DNA of 5,974 bases from Actinomycetota bacterium. Its GTDB lineage: Bacteria > Actinomycetota > Actinomycetes > Nanopelagicales > Nanopelagicaceae. Positions 1-5,453 of the stretch are shown piece by piece. The stretch's first letter is position 1. Every line of letters starts with the position of its first letter. The DNA lies in the NCBI GenBank assembly GCA_005793655.1, contig SXRC01000011.1, forward strand, positions 1-5,974, in the 5' to 3' direction. A model generated the notes under the pieces. That model saw nothing but the letters and a program-made list of their open reading frames with translations, was not told the DNA's origin and did no database searches. The position numbers were made by a program, and so were the translations under genes.

Positions 1-362
1 GCCGGGAATCGAACCCGGGTCCTCTAGCACTGCTTCAAAGTTTCTACGGGCGTAGTGCAATTAACGCTTTCTCAGTCCAAACTCTCACATGCACAAGTAG
101 TTTGCGGACTCAGTTACAGATTTATGTCCCCATTAACCTCCATAACACGGTTAGGGGTAAGTCCTCTAGCGACGTTAGATCCGAAGGCGAGAACAAACTT
201 CGGGTAACGGATAACAGAGCTAGCTTAGGCAGCTAGTTGATAATCAGCGGCAGTTTTACTTGCGCTTATAGTTTGCCATGTTTTTGTGGTTAACGAGATC
301 ATCACGGCTTCCTCGGCCCGCTTGCCTTGAAGTAACGACTAAAGTCGAGACCGTTCACCCCC
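1..362 (-). ncRNA. ssrA: tmRNA (transfer-messenger RNA), 3' end cut by window edge
   Basis: This RNA rescues stalled ribosomes: alanyl-tmRNA enters the A site with SmpB, and translation switches to its internal tag frame. Read on the minus strand, it begins at 362 with GGGGGTGAACGGTCTCGAC, the conserved 5' tRNA-like half. It ends at position 1 in the T-arm, whose stem CCGGG and CCCGG encloses the loop TTCGATT. The T-arm matches the mycobacterial tmRNA as I recall it. About 10 nt of acceptor stem and the CCA end lie outside the window. The mRNA-like segment (263-225) encodes a 12-residue tag ending in LAA. The many short complementary segments between tag and T-arm fit the usual pseudoknot region, which I did not fold fully. 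It lies directly downstream of smpB on the same strand. Confidence 0.96.
225..263 (-). other. ssrA: tmRNA proteolysis-tag reading frame, ASKTAADYQLAA plus stop
   Basis: The tag frame runs GCA AGT AAA ACT GCC GCT, then GAT TAT CAA CTA GCT GCC TAA, giving ASKTAADYQLAA. The resume codon GCA is preceded by ATAAGC; the mycobacterial tmRNA, as recalled, has AUAAGC just before its GCC resume codon. The E. coli spacing of a GCAAA-type run before the resume codon is also matched. The tag's own initial alanine comes from the resume codon, and the tRNA-like domain adds one more alanine ahead of it. The LAA end is the established recognition signal for ClpXP-type proteases. The stop is TAA at 227-225. 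The inner residues SKTAADYQ differ from the mycobacterial tag ADSHQRDYALAA. Confidence 0.9.
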
Positions 363-379
363 AAGAGTTAAGCGAATTA

Positions 380-406
380 CCTTTCAATATTTAGTTGTTT
401 GAAAGG
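380..406. other. 8-bp perfect inverted repeat between smpB and ssrA
   Basis: CCTTTCAA (380-387) and TTGAAAGG (399-406) form a perfect 8-bp stem with an 11-nt loop. It sits in the 85-nt gap between the smpB stop and the tmRNA 5' end. On the minus strand, the transcribed one, no U-tract follows, so it is not a clear intrinsic terminator. It could stabilise the smpB mRNA end, mark a processing site for pre-tmRNA, or overlap the ssrA promoter. I could not identify a convincing separate -35/-10 pair for ssrA in this gap. Confidence 0.5.
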
Positions 407-447
407 ATTATTTTACAGGCAATCTTTAAATACTGTTAATTGCGCTA

Positions 448-966
448 CTAATCGTAATCAACATCTGATTTTTTGCGCTTACCCGTAGCAGTACTTTTGC
501 CAGATTTGCGCCGTGATAACTCGCGATTAACCTCACGGTTCATCTGTTTCTCCATCAAAGTATTACGTTTGTCAGGAGCTTTCTTTCCTTTTGCAACTGC
601 AATCTCAACCTTAACTTTGCCATCTTTGAAGTAAAGTGAGAGCGGAATCAAGGTCAAGCCACCTTGTTTAATCACACCTGAAATTTGGGCAATCTCACGT
701 TTGTGAAGAAGTAATTTACGATCTCGCCTAGGTGGATGATTGGTCCAAGAGCCTTGGTTGTACTCAGGAATATGAATACCACTGACCCATATCTCATCAT
801 CTTTAGCCATGGCATAACCATCGGTGAGGGATGCTCTGCCTGCTCGCAGGGATTTAACCTCCGTGCCGGTTAAAACCAAACCGCACTCATAAACCTCTTC
901 GATAAAGTAATCATGGCGAGCACTTTTATTTTGGGCAATTACTTTTCTGCCTAACTCCTTGACCAT
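448..966 (-). CDS. smpB: SsrA-binding protein SmpB
   Basis: SmpB binds the tRNA-like domain of tmRNA, delivers it to stalled ribosomes and uses its C-terminal tail to sense an empty mRNA channel. The 172-residue protein carries the family motifs GTEVKSLR (34-41), HIPEYNQGSW (65-74), PLSLYF (108-113), KVKVE (117-121) and GKKAPDKR (127-134), in the expected order for the OB-like barrel followed by the tail. The tail is rich in Lys and Arg. Its last 18 or so residues (155-172) extend beyond the roughly 160-residue family norm and finish in an acidic DVDYD. The ATG start at 966 has a GGGGG ribosome-binding site at 973-977 with 6-nt spacing. It lies 33 bp after ftsX, and ssrA follows 85 bp further on, so both rescue partners are adjacent. 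Confidence 0.97.
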   Translation of the reverse strand: MVKELGRKVIAQNKSARHDYFIEEVYECGLVLTGTEVKSLRAGRASLTDGYAMAKDDEIWVSGIHIPEYNQGSWTNHPPRRDRKLLLHKREIAQISGVIKQGGLTLIPLSLYFKDGKVKVEIAVAKGKKAPDKRNTLMEKQMNREVNRELSRRKSGKSTATGKRKKSDVDYD

Positions 967-999
967 AAGTAACCCCCAATTCTTAATTAAGTGCTGGTG

Positions 1000-1902
1000 T
1001 TACACCTTTAAGTATTTACGCAGGGTCAAAACTGAGGCAATCGATGAAACAAACAATCCAGTAAAGAGCAGCCAGGCAGATGTCACCCAGAGATCTCGCC
1101 AAGTGAAGTAATTAGTGAAGGTTAAAAGTGGTGCTACCTTGGTATCAACAATTACTTTAAAGCCAGCTAAAAATCCGGTGGAGACCAACCAACCTAATAG
1201 GGCTGAAAATACTCCCTCTAATAAAAATGGCAGCTGAATAGAAAAACTAGAGGCACCAACTAGTTTCATTACTCCAGTCTCCCTTCTGCGGTTAAATGCA
1301 GCTAAGCGCAAGGTGTTACTAATCAATAAGGCGGCAGTGAGAACTGAGGCTGCCCCTATTACTAATGCACCATTTCTTAGTACGCCAAGTAATCTAAAAA
1401 ATTTCTCTAATATTGCCTGCTGGTCTTGAACAACATCAACACCAGGCCTGCCAGCGAAAGCACTTTCAATTACTGCAAACTTGGTTGGATCTTTAAGTTT
1501 TATTCTGAATGATTCTGGCAGCTGATCTGGTGTTACATTTTGTGCAATTGCTGATCCAGCAAATCGCTCTTGGAAACGTTTGTATGCCTCAGACTGTGAT
1601 TCGTAGAAAACCTCTTCCACAACAGGTAGTGTTTGTAGATCTCGTTGAATGCCAATCTTTTGCTCTTGGGTAATTACTCCTTTAGCGCAAGATGAACCCT
1701 CAGAAAGTGAGCTGCACAGAAATATTGAAACTTCAATTTTGTCATACCAGTAATCCTTCATCACTCTAACCTGTGAGTTAGCAAGTAAGCCAACACCAAG
1801 TAATGACAATGAGATTGCCACGGTAATTACCACCGCAAATGTCATGGTTAGGTTTCGGCGCAGGCCGATTCCCACCTCACTGATTACAAACTTAGCGCGC
1901 AT
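1000..1902 (-). CDS. ftsX: Cell division protein FtsX (ABC-transporter-like permease)
   Basis: FtsX is the membrane half of the FtsEX complex, which couples cytoplasmic ATP hydrolysis to activation of periplasmic peptidoglycan hydrolases during division. The 300-residue length matches the actinobacterial family. Visible layout: short cytoplasmic N-terminus, TM1 about 20-42, an extracytoplasmic domain about 43-172, TM2 about 176-198, a cytoplasmic loop containing RRRETGVMKLVGA (205-217) that is typical of FtsX, TM3 about 224-250 and TM4 about 271-293. The extracytoplasmic domain has two cysteines, C63 and C72, close enough to pair. The ATG start is supported by AGGG at 1910-1913 with 7-nt spacing. 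It begins 29 bp after ftsE and precedes smpB. No hydrolase gene (RipC or CwlO type) is present in the cluster, so its partner must be encoded elsewhere. Confidence 0.95.
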   Translation of the reverse strand: MRAKFVISEVGIGLRRNLTMTFAVVITVAISLSLLGVGLLANSQVRVMKDYWYDKIEVSIFLCSSLSEGSSCAKGVITQEQKIGIQRDLQTLPVVEEVFYESQSEAYKRFQERFAGSAIAQNVTPDQLPESFRIKLKDPTKFAVIESAFAGRPGVDVVQDQQAILEKFFRLLGVLRNGALVIGAASVLTAALLISNTLRLAAFNRRRETGVMKLVGASSFSIQLPFLLEGVFSALLGWLVSTGFLAGFKVIVDTKVAPLLTFTNYFTWRDLWVTSAWLLFTGLFVSSIASVLTLRKYLKV

Positions 1903-1931
1903 TTTCCAACCCTATCTTTCCAAACTTGAAA

Positions 1932-2621
1932 TCAACCGGTATAGCCATAGACACCACGCATCTGATCTCGAATTACATGTCCATCCTCTAATTCAATTAC
2001 CCGCTTTCGCATTTGATCGACAATTCCAGAATCATGGGTTGCCATCACCACGGTAGTGCCCTCACGATTGATGCGATCTAGTAATTTCATAATTCCTACC
2101 GATGTAGCAGGATCTAGATTTCCAGTTGGCTCATCTGCAATCAAAATTGTTGGCCGTGAAACATATGCCCTGGCAATAGCTACTCTTTGCTGCTCACCAC
2201 CTGATAACTCACTTGGTTTGCGATCACTTTTTTCTCCAAGCCCAACAAGATCTAATACCTCTGGTACCTCTCGGCTTATTTGTTTATTTGGATACCCCAG
2301 CACATGTAAGGTGAAAGCAACATTTTCTGAAACTGTTTTGTTTGGCAGTAATCTAAAATCTTGAAATACAGTTCCAACCTGACGCCGAAGCTCTGGCACT
2401 TTATGGTTGGCTAAAGTATTTAATTCTTTGCCAGCGACATGGATTACACCTGCAGTTGGTCGCTCCTCTCGCAAAACTAATCTAAGAAAGGTTGATTTTC
2501 CAGATCCGGATAAACCAACTAAGAAAACAAACTCACCCTTAGATATTTCAAGCGTAACTGCATCTAAGGCTGGCTTTTCCTGTTTGGCATATAACTTGGT
2601 TACATTCTCAAAACGAATCAA
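1932..2621 (-). CDS. ftsE: Cell division ATP-binding protein FtsE
   Basis: FtsE is the cytoplasmic ATPase of FtsEX; ATP binding and hydrolysis drive conformational change in FtsX. All ABC motifs are present (numbering from the 2621 start, 229 residues): Walker A GLSGSGKST (36-44, K42), Q-loop Q87 within VFQDFRLL, signature LSGGEQQ (139-145), Walker B ILIADEP (D163, E164) and switch H196. The C-terminal RGVYGYTG resembles mycobacterial FtsE. The longest frame begins at TTG 2627, but that leaves only 2 nt from the GAGAGG ribosome-binding site. The TTG at 2621 has 8-nt spacing and gives MIRFENVTK, the usual FtsE N-terminus, and the family's usual length. I therefore prefer 2621. ftsX follows after 29 bp. 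Confidence 0.96.
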   Translation of the reverse strand: MIRFENVTKLYAKQEKPALDAVTLEISKGEFVFLVGLSGSGKSTFLRLVLREERPTAGVIHVAGKELNTLANHKVPELRRQVGTVFQDFRLLPNKTVSENVAFTLHVLGYPNKQISREVPEVLDLVGLGEKSDRKPSELSGGEQQRVAIARAYVSRPTILIADEPTGNLDPATSVGIMKLLDRINREGTTVVMATHDSGIVDQMRKRVIELEDGHVIRDQMRGVYGYTG

Positions 2622-2712
2622 GATCAAAACCTCTCAGTAGCGCATTAGGTGAATCTGATACTAGTTTAGATAAGTAATCAGAGATCTTTGATGATTTAAC
2701 GGTATTTTTCAT
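2608..2712 (-). CDS. Possible 34-residue small protein or leader ORF overlapping ftsE start
   Basis: An ATG at 2712 opens a 34-codon frame ending in TGA at 2610-2608. It starts 35 bp after the prfB stop and overlaps the preferred ftsE start by 14 bp. The product begins MKNTVKSSKISDYLSKLV and ends RGFDLDSF. It is polar, serine- and leucine-containing, with no signal peptide, transmembrane segment or recognised domain. Codons are AT-rich like those of its neighbours. No Shine-Dalgarno sequence is visible before the ATG, which argues against efficient independent initiation. If translated, it could couple ftsE translation to upstream ribosomes, because it stops just past the ftsE start. I do not recognise a family. 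The alternative is that this is a non-coding leader or a chance frame in a 120-bp gap. Confidence 0.3.
   Translation of the reverse strand: MKNTVKSSKISDYLSKLVSDSPNALLRGFDLDSF
2630..2635 (-). promoter_or_regulatory. Ribosome-binding site that decides the ftsE start
   Basis: Minus-strand GAGAGG lies 8 nt before the TTG at 2621 and only 2 nt before the TTG at 2627. The normal spacing is about 5-9 nt, so the site favours the shorter ftsE product. The site itself falls inside the possible 34-codon ORF at 2608-2712, so translation of that ORF would pass over it. Confidence 0.65.
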
Positions 2713-2747
2713 GGATTAATACTGAGAATTACCGCTTAAATGTGAGA

Positions 2748-3854
2748 TTACTCCCGCCCCTTGCGCCATTTAATACCTGCCTCAATAAATCCATCGATAT
2801 CTCCATCTAACACAGCTGATGGATTTCCAACCTCATAATCTGTGCGCAAATCTTTAACCATTTGGTATGGCGCCAATACATAAGAGCGCATTTGATTTCC
2901 CCAAGAGCCAGTGTTATCGCCTTTAAGTGCATCCATCTTTGCTCGCTCCGCCAACCTGCGCCGTTCTAATAATTTTGATTGCAAAACCGCCATTGCAGTT
3001 GCACGGTTTTGAATTTGTGATCTTTCATTTTGGCAGGAGACAACAATTCCAGAGGGTATATGGGTGATACGAACTGCAGAGTCGGTGGTATTAACACCTT
3101 GTCCACCTGGACCAGATGAGCGATAAACATCAATACGTAAATCTTTTTCATCAATTTCAATATGATCACTTTGCTCAACCACCGGCACTACCTCAACACC
3201 AGCAAAGGATGTGTGCCGGCGAGATTGGGAATCAAAGGGTGAGATTCGAACCAAGCGATGGGTGCCTTGCTCCACCGATAATCTGCCGTAGGCGTATGGG
3301 GATGAGATTCGAAATGTACTTGATTTAATTCCCGCCTCTTCGGCGTAGGAGGTTTCTAGCACCTCAACCTTGTAGTTATTTCTTTCACAAAACCTTAAAT
3401 ACATACGCATCAGCATCTGCGCCCAATCAGCCGCCTCAACTCCACCAGCTTCAGATCTGATGGTCATCAAAGCGTCCCGCTCGTCATACTCACCACTTAA
3501 TAATGTTTGCACCTCTAAATCATTTATAACTTGAGTCAGAGTATCCAACTCCTTATCAATCTCTTTAAAAGCTGCAGCTTTATCACTTTCACTATTTGCT
3601 AACTCAACCATTACTGGCAGATCATTTAATCTTGACCTGATTCCATTGATCTTATTAATGGTTGACTGCGCCCTGGATAATTTACTAGTGATTACTTGAG
3701 CAGCCTGTGGATCATCCCAAAGATTTGGCACGCTGGCTTGTTGTTCTAAATCTGCAGCCGCTTCTACCAATTTAGGCAGGTTTAATACCTGTTCAATTGA
3801 TTTAAGGGTGAGATCAATTTTGCTTATCTCACTTTGATAATCACGGTTGGCCAT
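2748..3854 (-). CDS. prfB: Peptide chain release factor 2 (RF2)
   Basis: RF2 recognises UGA and UAA stop codons and triggers peptidyl-tRNA hydrolysis. The 368-residue protein carries the RF2-specific tripeptide anticodon SPF (205-207, within RISPFDSQSRR) and the catalytic GGQ (250-252, within GPGGQGVNTTDSAVR). RF1 would have PxT instead of SPF. The N-terminal region of about 110 residues is the helical domain; SWGNQMRSYVLAPYQMVKD (317-335) is the conserved C-terminal block. The frame is continuous from ATG 3854, with no internal UGA and no programmed +1 frameshift site, as in actinobacterial homologues I recall. There is no Shine-Dalgarno sequence before the ATG, and a TAGATT box lies 11 nt upstream, so a leaderless or near-leaderless transcript is likely. 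It heads the prfB-ftsE-ftsX-smpB block. Confidence 0.98.
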   Translation of the reverse strand: MANRDYQSEISKIDLTLKSIEQVLNLPKLVEAAADLEQQASVPNLWDDPQAAQVITSKLSRAQSTINKINGIRSRLNDLPVMVELANSESDKAAAFKEIDKELDTLTQVINDLEVQTLLSGEYDERDALMTIRSEAGGVEAADWAQMLMRMYLRFCERNNYKVEVLETSYAEEAGIKSSTFRISSPYAYGRLSVEQGTHRLVRISPFDSQSRRHTSFAGVEVVPVVEQSDHIEIDEKDLRIDVYRSSGPGGQGVNTTDSAVRITHIPSGIVVSCQNERSQIQNRATAMAVLQSKLLERRRLAERAKMDALKGDNTGSWGNQMRSYVLAPYQMVKDLRTDYEVGNPSAVLDGDIDGFIEAGIKWRKGRE

Positions 3855-3865
3855 GGGGTAAGGGT

Positions 3866-3871
3866 AATCTA
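3866..3871 (-). promoter_or_regulatory. Candidate -10 box for prfB operon (TAGATT)
   Basis: Minus-strand TAGATT fits the actinobacterial TANNNT -10 pattern and ends 11 nt before the prfB ATG, which would place the transcript start within about 5 nt of the start codon. The leader lacks any Shine-Dalgarno sequence, consistent with this. No good -35 is visible at 16-18 bp. A second candidate, TATACA at 3880-3885, would give a leader of about 20 nt. Confidence 0.35.
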
Positions 3872-3954
3872 ATTGGGCATGTATACCGAACTTGCGCCAA
3901 CCTTACTTCGAATTGTTAGATTATTTAACTCATTAATATGTAGAAAGGTCGTGA

Positions 3955-4011
3955 GTGCCTAAAAAAAGATCAATCCTAAATTGTGGAGTACTGGCGAAGA
4001 TTGCTACTTAA
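3955..4011 (+). CDS. Possible 18-residue peptide ORF
   Basis: GTG at 3955 opens an 18-codon frame, MPKKRSILNCGVLAKIAT, ending at TAA 4009-4011. It is opposite in strand to both flanking genes and occupies most of the gap after the aminotransferase stop. AAAGG at 3944-3948 sits 6 nt before the GTG, an ideal ribosome-binding spacing. A TAGATT hexamer at 3917-3922 would place transcription about 26 nt upstream of the GTG. The peptide has a basic N-terminus and a single cysteine; I recognise no family. An alternative GTG at 3951 stops after three codons. Short frames with purine-rich upstream sequence arise easily by chance in AT-rich DNA, so this is tentative. The same DNA read on the minus strand could simply be the 3' untranslated end of the aminotransferase gene. 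Confidence 0.27.
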   Translation: MPKKRSILNCGVLAKIAT

Positions 4012-4013
4012 GG

Positions 4014-5351
4014 CTATAAATCAATCTCTGTTAGTGATTTAGAGAGTAACTCTAAGCCAAGTTTTGCATCACTTTCTGAAATGTTACATGGTGGCACCAT
4101 GTGAATACGATTAAAGTTATTAAATGGCATCAAGCCGTTCTTCTTACAAGTTGCCACAATTTCATTCATCTTTGGACTAGATGCACCATATGGCGCAAGT
4201 GGTTGCCGACTCTTTTGATCTGAAACCATATCTATCCCCCAGAAAACGCCAGCACCACGAATATCTCCCATAACTTGATGCTTTTTGGCCAAATCATGTA
4301 ATCCAGGTCCAAGGATTTTATCGCCGATACTTGCTGCGTTTTCAACCATCTTCTCACTTTTCATTGTTTCAATTGTGGCAACCGCAGCTGCGCAAGCAAG
4401 CGGGTGACCAGAGTAAGTAAGACCACCTGGGAAAACTCTTTCATCAAATGTTTTAGCTATTTTTTCTGGAATTACTACTCCACCAAGTGGCACATATCCA
4501 GAGGTAACTCCTTTAGCAAAAACAATTAAATCTGGTATTGATTTTGAGTGCTGGTAGCCAAACCACTTACCAGTTCTACCAAAGCCAGACATGACCTCAT
4601 CTGCAATCCATAGGATTTCATACTTATCGCATAATGCACGTAAGCCATCTAGATATCCAGCAGGTGGCATTAATACACCAGCAGTTCCAGGAACTGATTC
4701 GATTAATACCGCTGCAATTGTCCTTGGTCCCTCAAAAATAATTGTCTGCTCTAGATGTTCTAATGCTCGCTGACACTCTTCAGCCTCATTGGTTGCCCAA
4801 AAAGCACTTCGATAAAGATATGGACCCCAAAAGTGCACATGGCCAAATGCAAACTCATTTGGAAATCTTCTTGGATCTCCAGTTGCGTTAATCGCAGAGC
4901 CGGTGTTGCCATGATAAGAACGATAGGTAGATAAAATCTTATGTTTATTTGTATGCAGCCTTGCCATTCTGACCGCATTTTCTACACCATCTGCGCCGGC
5001 ATTGGTAAAGAAAACTTTCTGAAAATTTCCATTGGCTACTTCAATAATTGCTTTTGCTGCTTGATTTCTTGCTTCATTTGCATGTTGTGGCGCCACAGTT
5101 GCCAATACATCTGCCTGCGCTTTAATTGCAGCGATCACCTTTGGGTGTTGATGGCCAATATTGGTGAAAACTAATTGGCAGGAAAAATCTAGATATTTCT
5201 TGCCGGTAAAATCCCAAAAATAGGATCCGCCGCCGCCAGCAACAACCATCGGAGATATTTGAGCTTGCGCCGACCAGGAGTGAAATACATTGGCGCGATC
5301 ATCAGCAAATACCTTCGCCTGTTTATCTGGATTATTTTCTAGATTACTCAA
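4014..5351 (-). CDS. Class III PLP-dependent aminotransferase (aspartate aminotransferase family protein), probably omega-amino acid:pyruvate type
   Basis: This fold-type I PLP enzyme transfers an amino group, most likely from an omega-amino acid such as beta-alanine to a 2-oxo acid. The 445-residue length is normal for class III. Visible motifs: AGAD (119-122) for phosphate binding, SYHGNT (145-150), ESVPGTAGVLMPPAGYL (218-234), IADEV with D251 that contacts the PLP pyridine nitrogen, FAKG with Schiff-base K280, GLTYSGHP (310-317), and R415 as a possible carboxylate-binding residue. The N-terminal FHSWSAQ and the motif block resemble a Streptomyces aminotransferase subgroup as recalled. The start is TTG at 5351 with GGGAG at 5356-5360, spacing 4 nt. 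It is divergent from an mmsA-type dehydrogenase, which supports a semialdehyde product. Beta-alanine, GABA, taurine or a polyamine-derived substrate cannot be separated by sequence reading. Confidence 0.9.
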   Translation of the reverse strand: MSNLENNPDKQAKVFADDRANVFHSWSAQAQISPMVVAGGGGSYFWDFTGKKYLDFSCQLVFTNIGHQHPKVIAAIKAQADVLATVAPQHANEARNQAAKAIIEVANGNFQKVFFTNAGADGVENAVRMARLHTNKHKILSTYRSYHGNTGSAINATGDPRRFPNEFAFGHVHFWGPYLYRSAFWATNEAEECQRALEHLEQTIIFEGPRTIAAVLIESVPGTAGVLMPPAGYLDGLRALCDKYEILWIADEVMSGFGRTGKWFGYQHSKSIPDLIVFAKGVTSGYVPLGGVVIPEKIAKTFDERVFPGGLTYSGHPLACAAAVATIETMKSEKMVENAASIGDKILGPGLHDLAKKHQVMGDIRGAGVFWGIDMVSDQKSRQPLAPYGASSPKMNEIVATCKKNGLMPFNNFNRIHMVPPCNISESDAKLGLELLSKSLTEIDL

Positions 5352-5357
5352 TTGACT

Positions 5358-5380
5358 CCCAATCAGTTAATAACCCAATC
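5358..5380. repeat. Direct repeat CCCAATC x2, 16-bp period, with central palindrome
   Basis: CCCAATC occurs at 5358-5364 and 5374-5380. The second copy overlaps a minus-strand TAGATT (5377-5382), a candidate -10 box for the aminotransferase gene. The odd palindrome GTTAATAAC lies between them at 5366-5374. The layout would suit a regulator controlling the aminotransferase, but each element is short and no regulator gene is in view. Confidence 0.4.
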
Positions 5381-5382
5381 TA
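5377..5382 (-). promoter_or_regulatory. Candidate -10 box for the aminotransferase gene (TAGATT)
   Basis: Minus-strand TAGATT would start transcription near 5370, giving a leader of about 19 nt that contains the GGGAG ribosome-binding site. It shares the octamer ATTAGATT with the candidate prfB promoter. No convincing -35 is seen at normal spacing. TAGATT also occurs by chance inside genes in this window, so the evidence is positional. Confidence 0.35.
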
Positions 5383-5421
5383 ATCACTTATGCTCAGATT
5401 TTGGTAGGAAGGGCTGATTTC

Positions 5422-5431
5422 ATTGGCCAAT
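5422..5431. promoter_or_regulatory. Perfect 10-bp palindrome ATTGGCCAAT, possible operator
   Basis: ATTGGCCAAT is a perfect dyad 22 nt upstream of the mmsA-type start codon, in the expected -35/spacer area of the candidate promoter at 5442-5447. Its half-site CCAAT recurs in the CCCAATC repeats 42 to 69 bp further upstream. This suggests an operator for a dimeric repressor that senses the pathway substrate, but no cognate regulator is present in the window. Confidence 0.4.
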
Positions 5432-5441
5432 ATCCTTCGGG

Positions 5442-5447
5442 TATTGT
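5442..5447 (+). promoter_or_regulatory. Candidate -10 box (TATTGT) for a leaderless mmsA transcript
   Basis: TATTGT matches TANNNT and ends 6 nt before the A of the ATG at 5454, the spacing expected if transcription starts at the start codon itself. Leaderless transcripts are common in Actinobacteria. The competing reading is GAGG at 5448-5451 as a Shine-Dalgarno sequence, but it leaves only 2 nt before the ATG, which is too close. Confidence 0.4.
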
Positions 5448-5453
5448 GAGGCA

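Noticed and set aside
336..347. Palindrome CGACTAAAGTCG, considered as an operator upstream of the block.
   Set aside because: It lies within the tmRNA near its 5' end, where a short local helix is expected, so RNA structure explains it.
996..1006. Palindrome GGTGTTACACC spanning the ftsX stop codon, considered as an operator or terminator.
   Set aside because: It is only 5 bp per arm around one base, has no U-tract, and lies inside a tight operon junction; chance is a sufficient explanation.
1844..2640. Plus-strand frames of 70 to 102 codons opposite ftsX and ftsE.
   Set aside because: Their translations show no family features and they mirror conserved minus-strand codons, so they are shadows.
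3116..3328. Plus-strand frame of 70 codons inside prfB.
   Set aside because: It lies wholly opposite a strongly conserved gene, has no recognisable protein features and no ribosome-binding site; it is a shadow frame.
2748..3854. Programmed +1 frameshift in prfB, as in E. coli and many bacteria.
   Set aside because: The frame is continuous from the start codon, with no early in-frame UGA; the full-length RF2 is made without a shift.
3963..3984. Weak stem CAAT/ATTG followed by ATC and a T-run on the minus strand, considered as the aminotransferase terminator.
   Set aside because: A 4-bp AT-rich stem is too weak to call an intrinsic terminator, although the T-run is suggestive.
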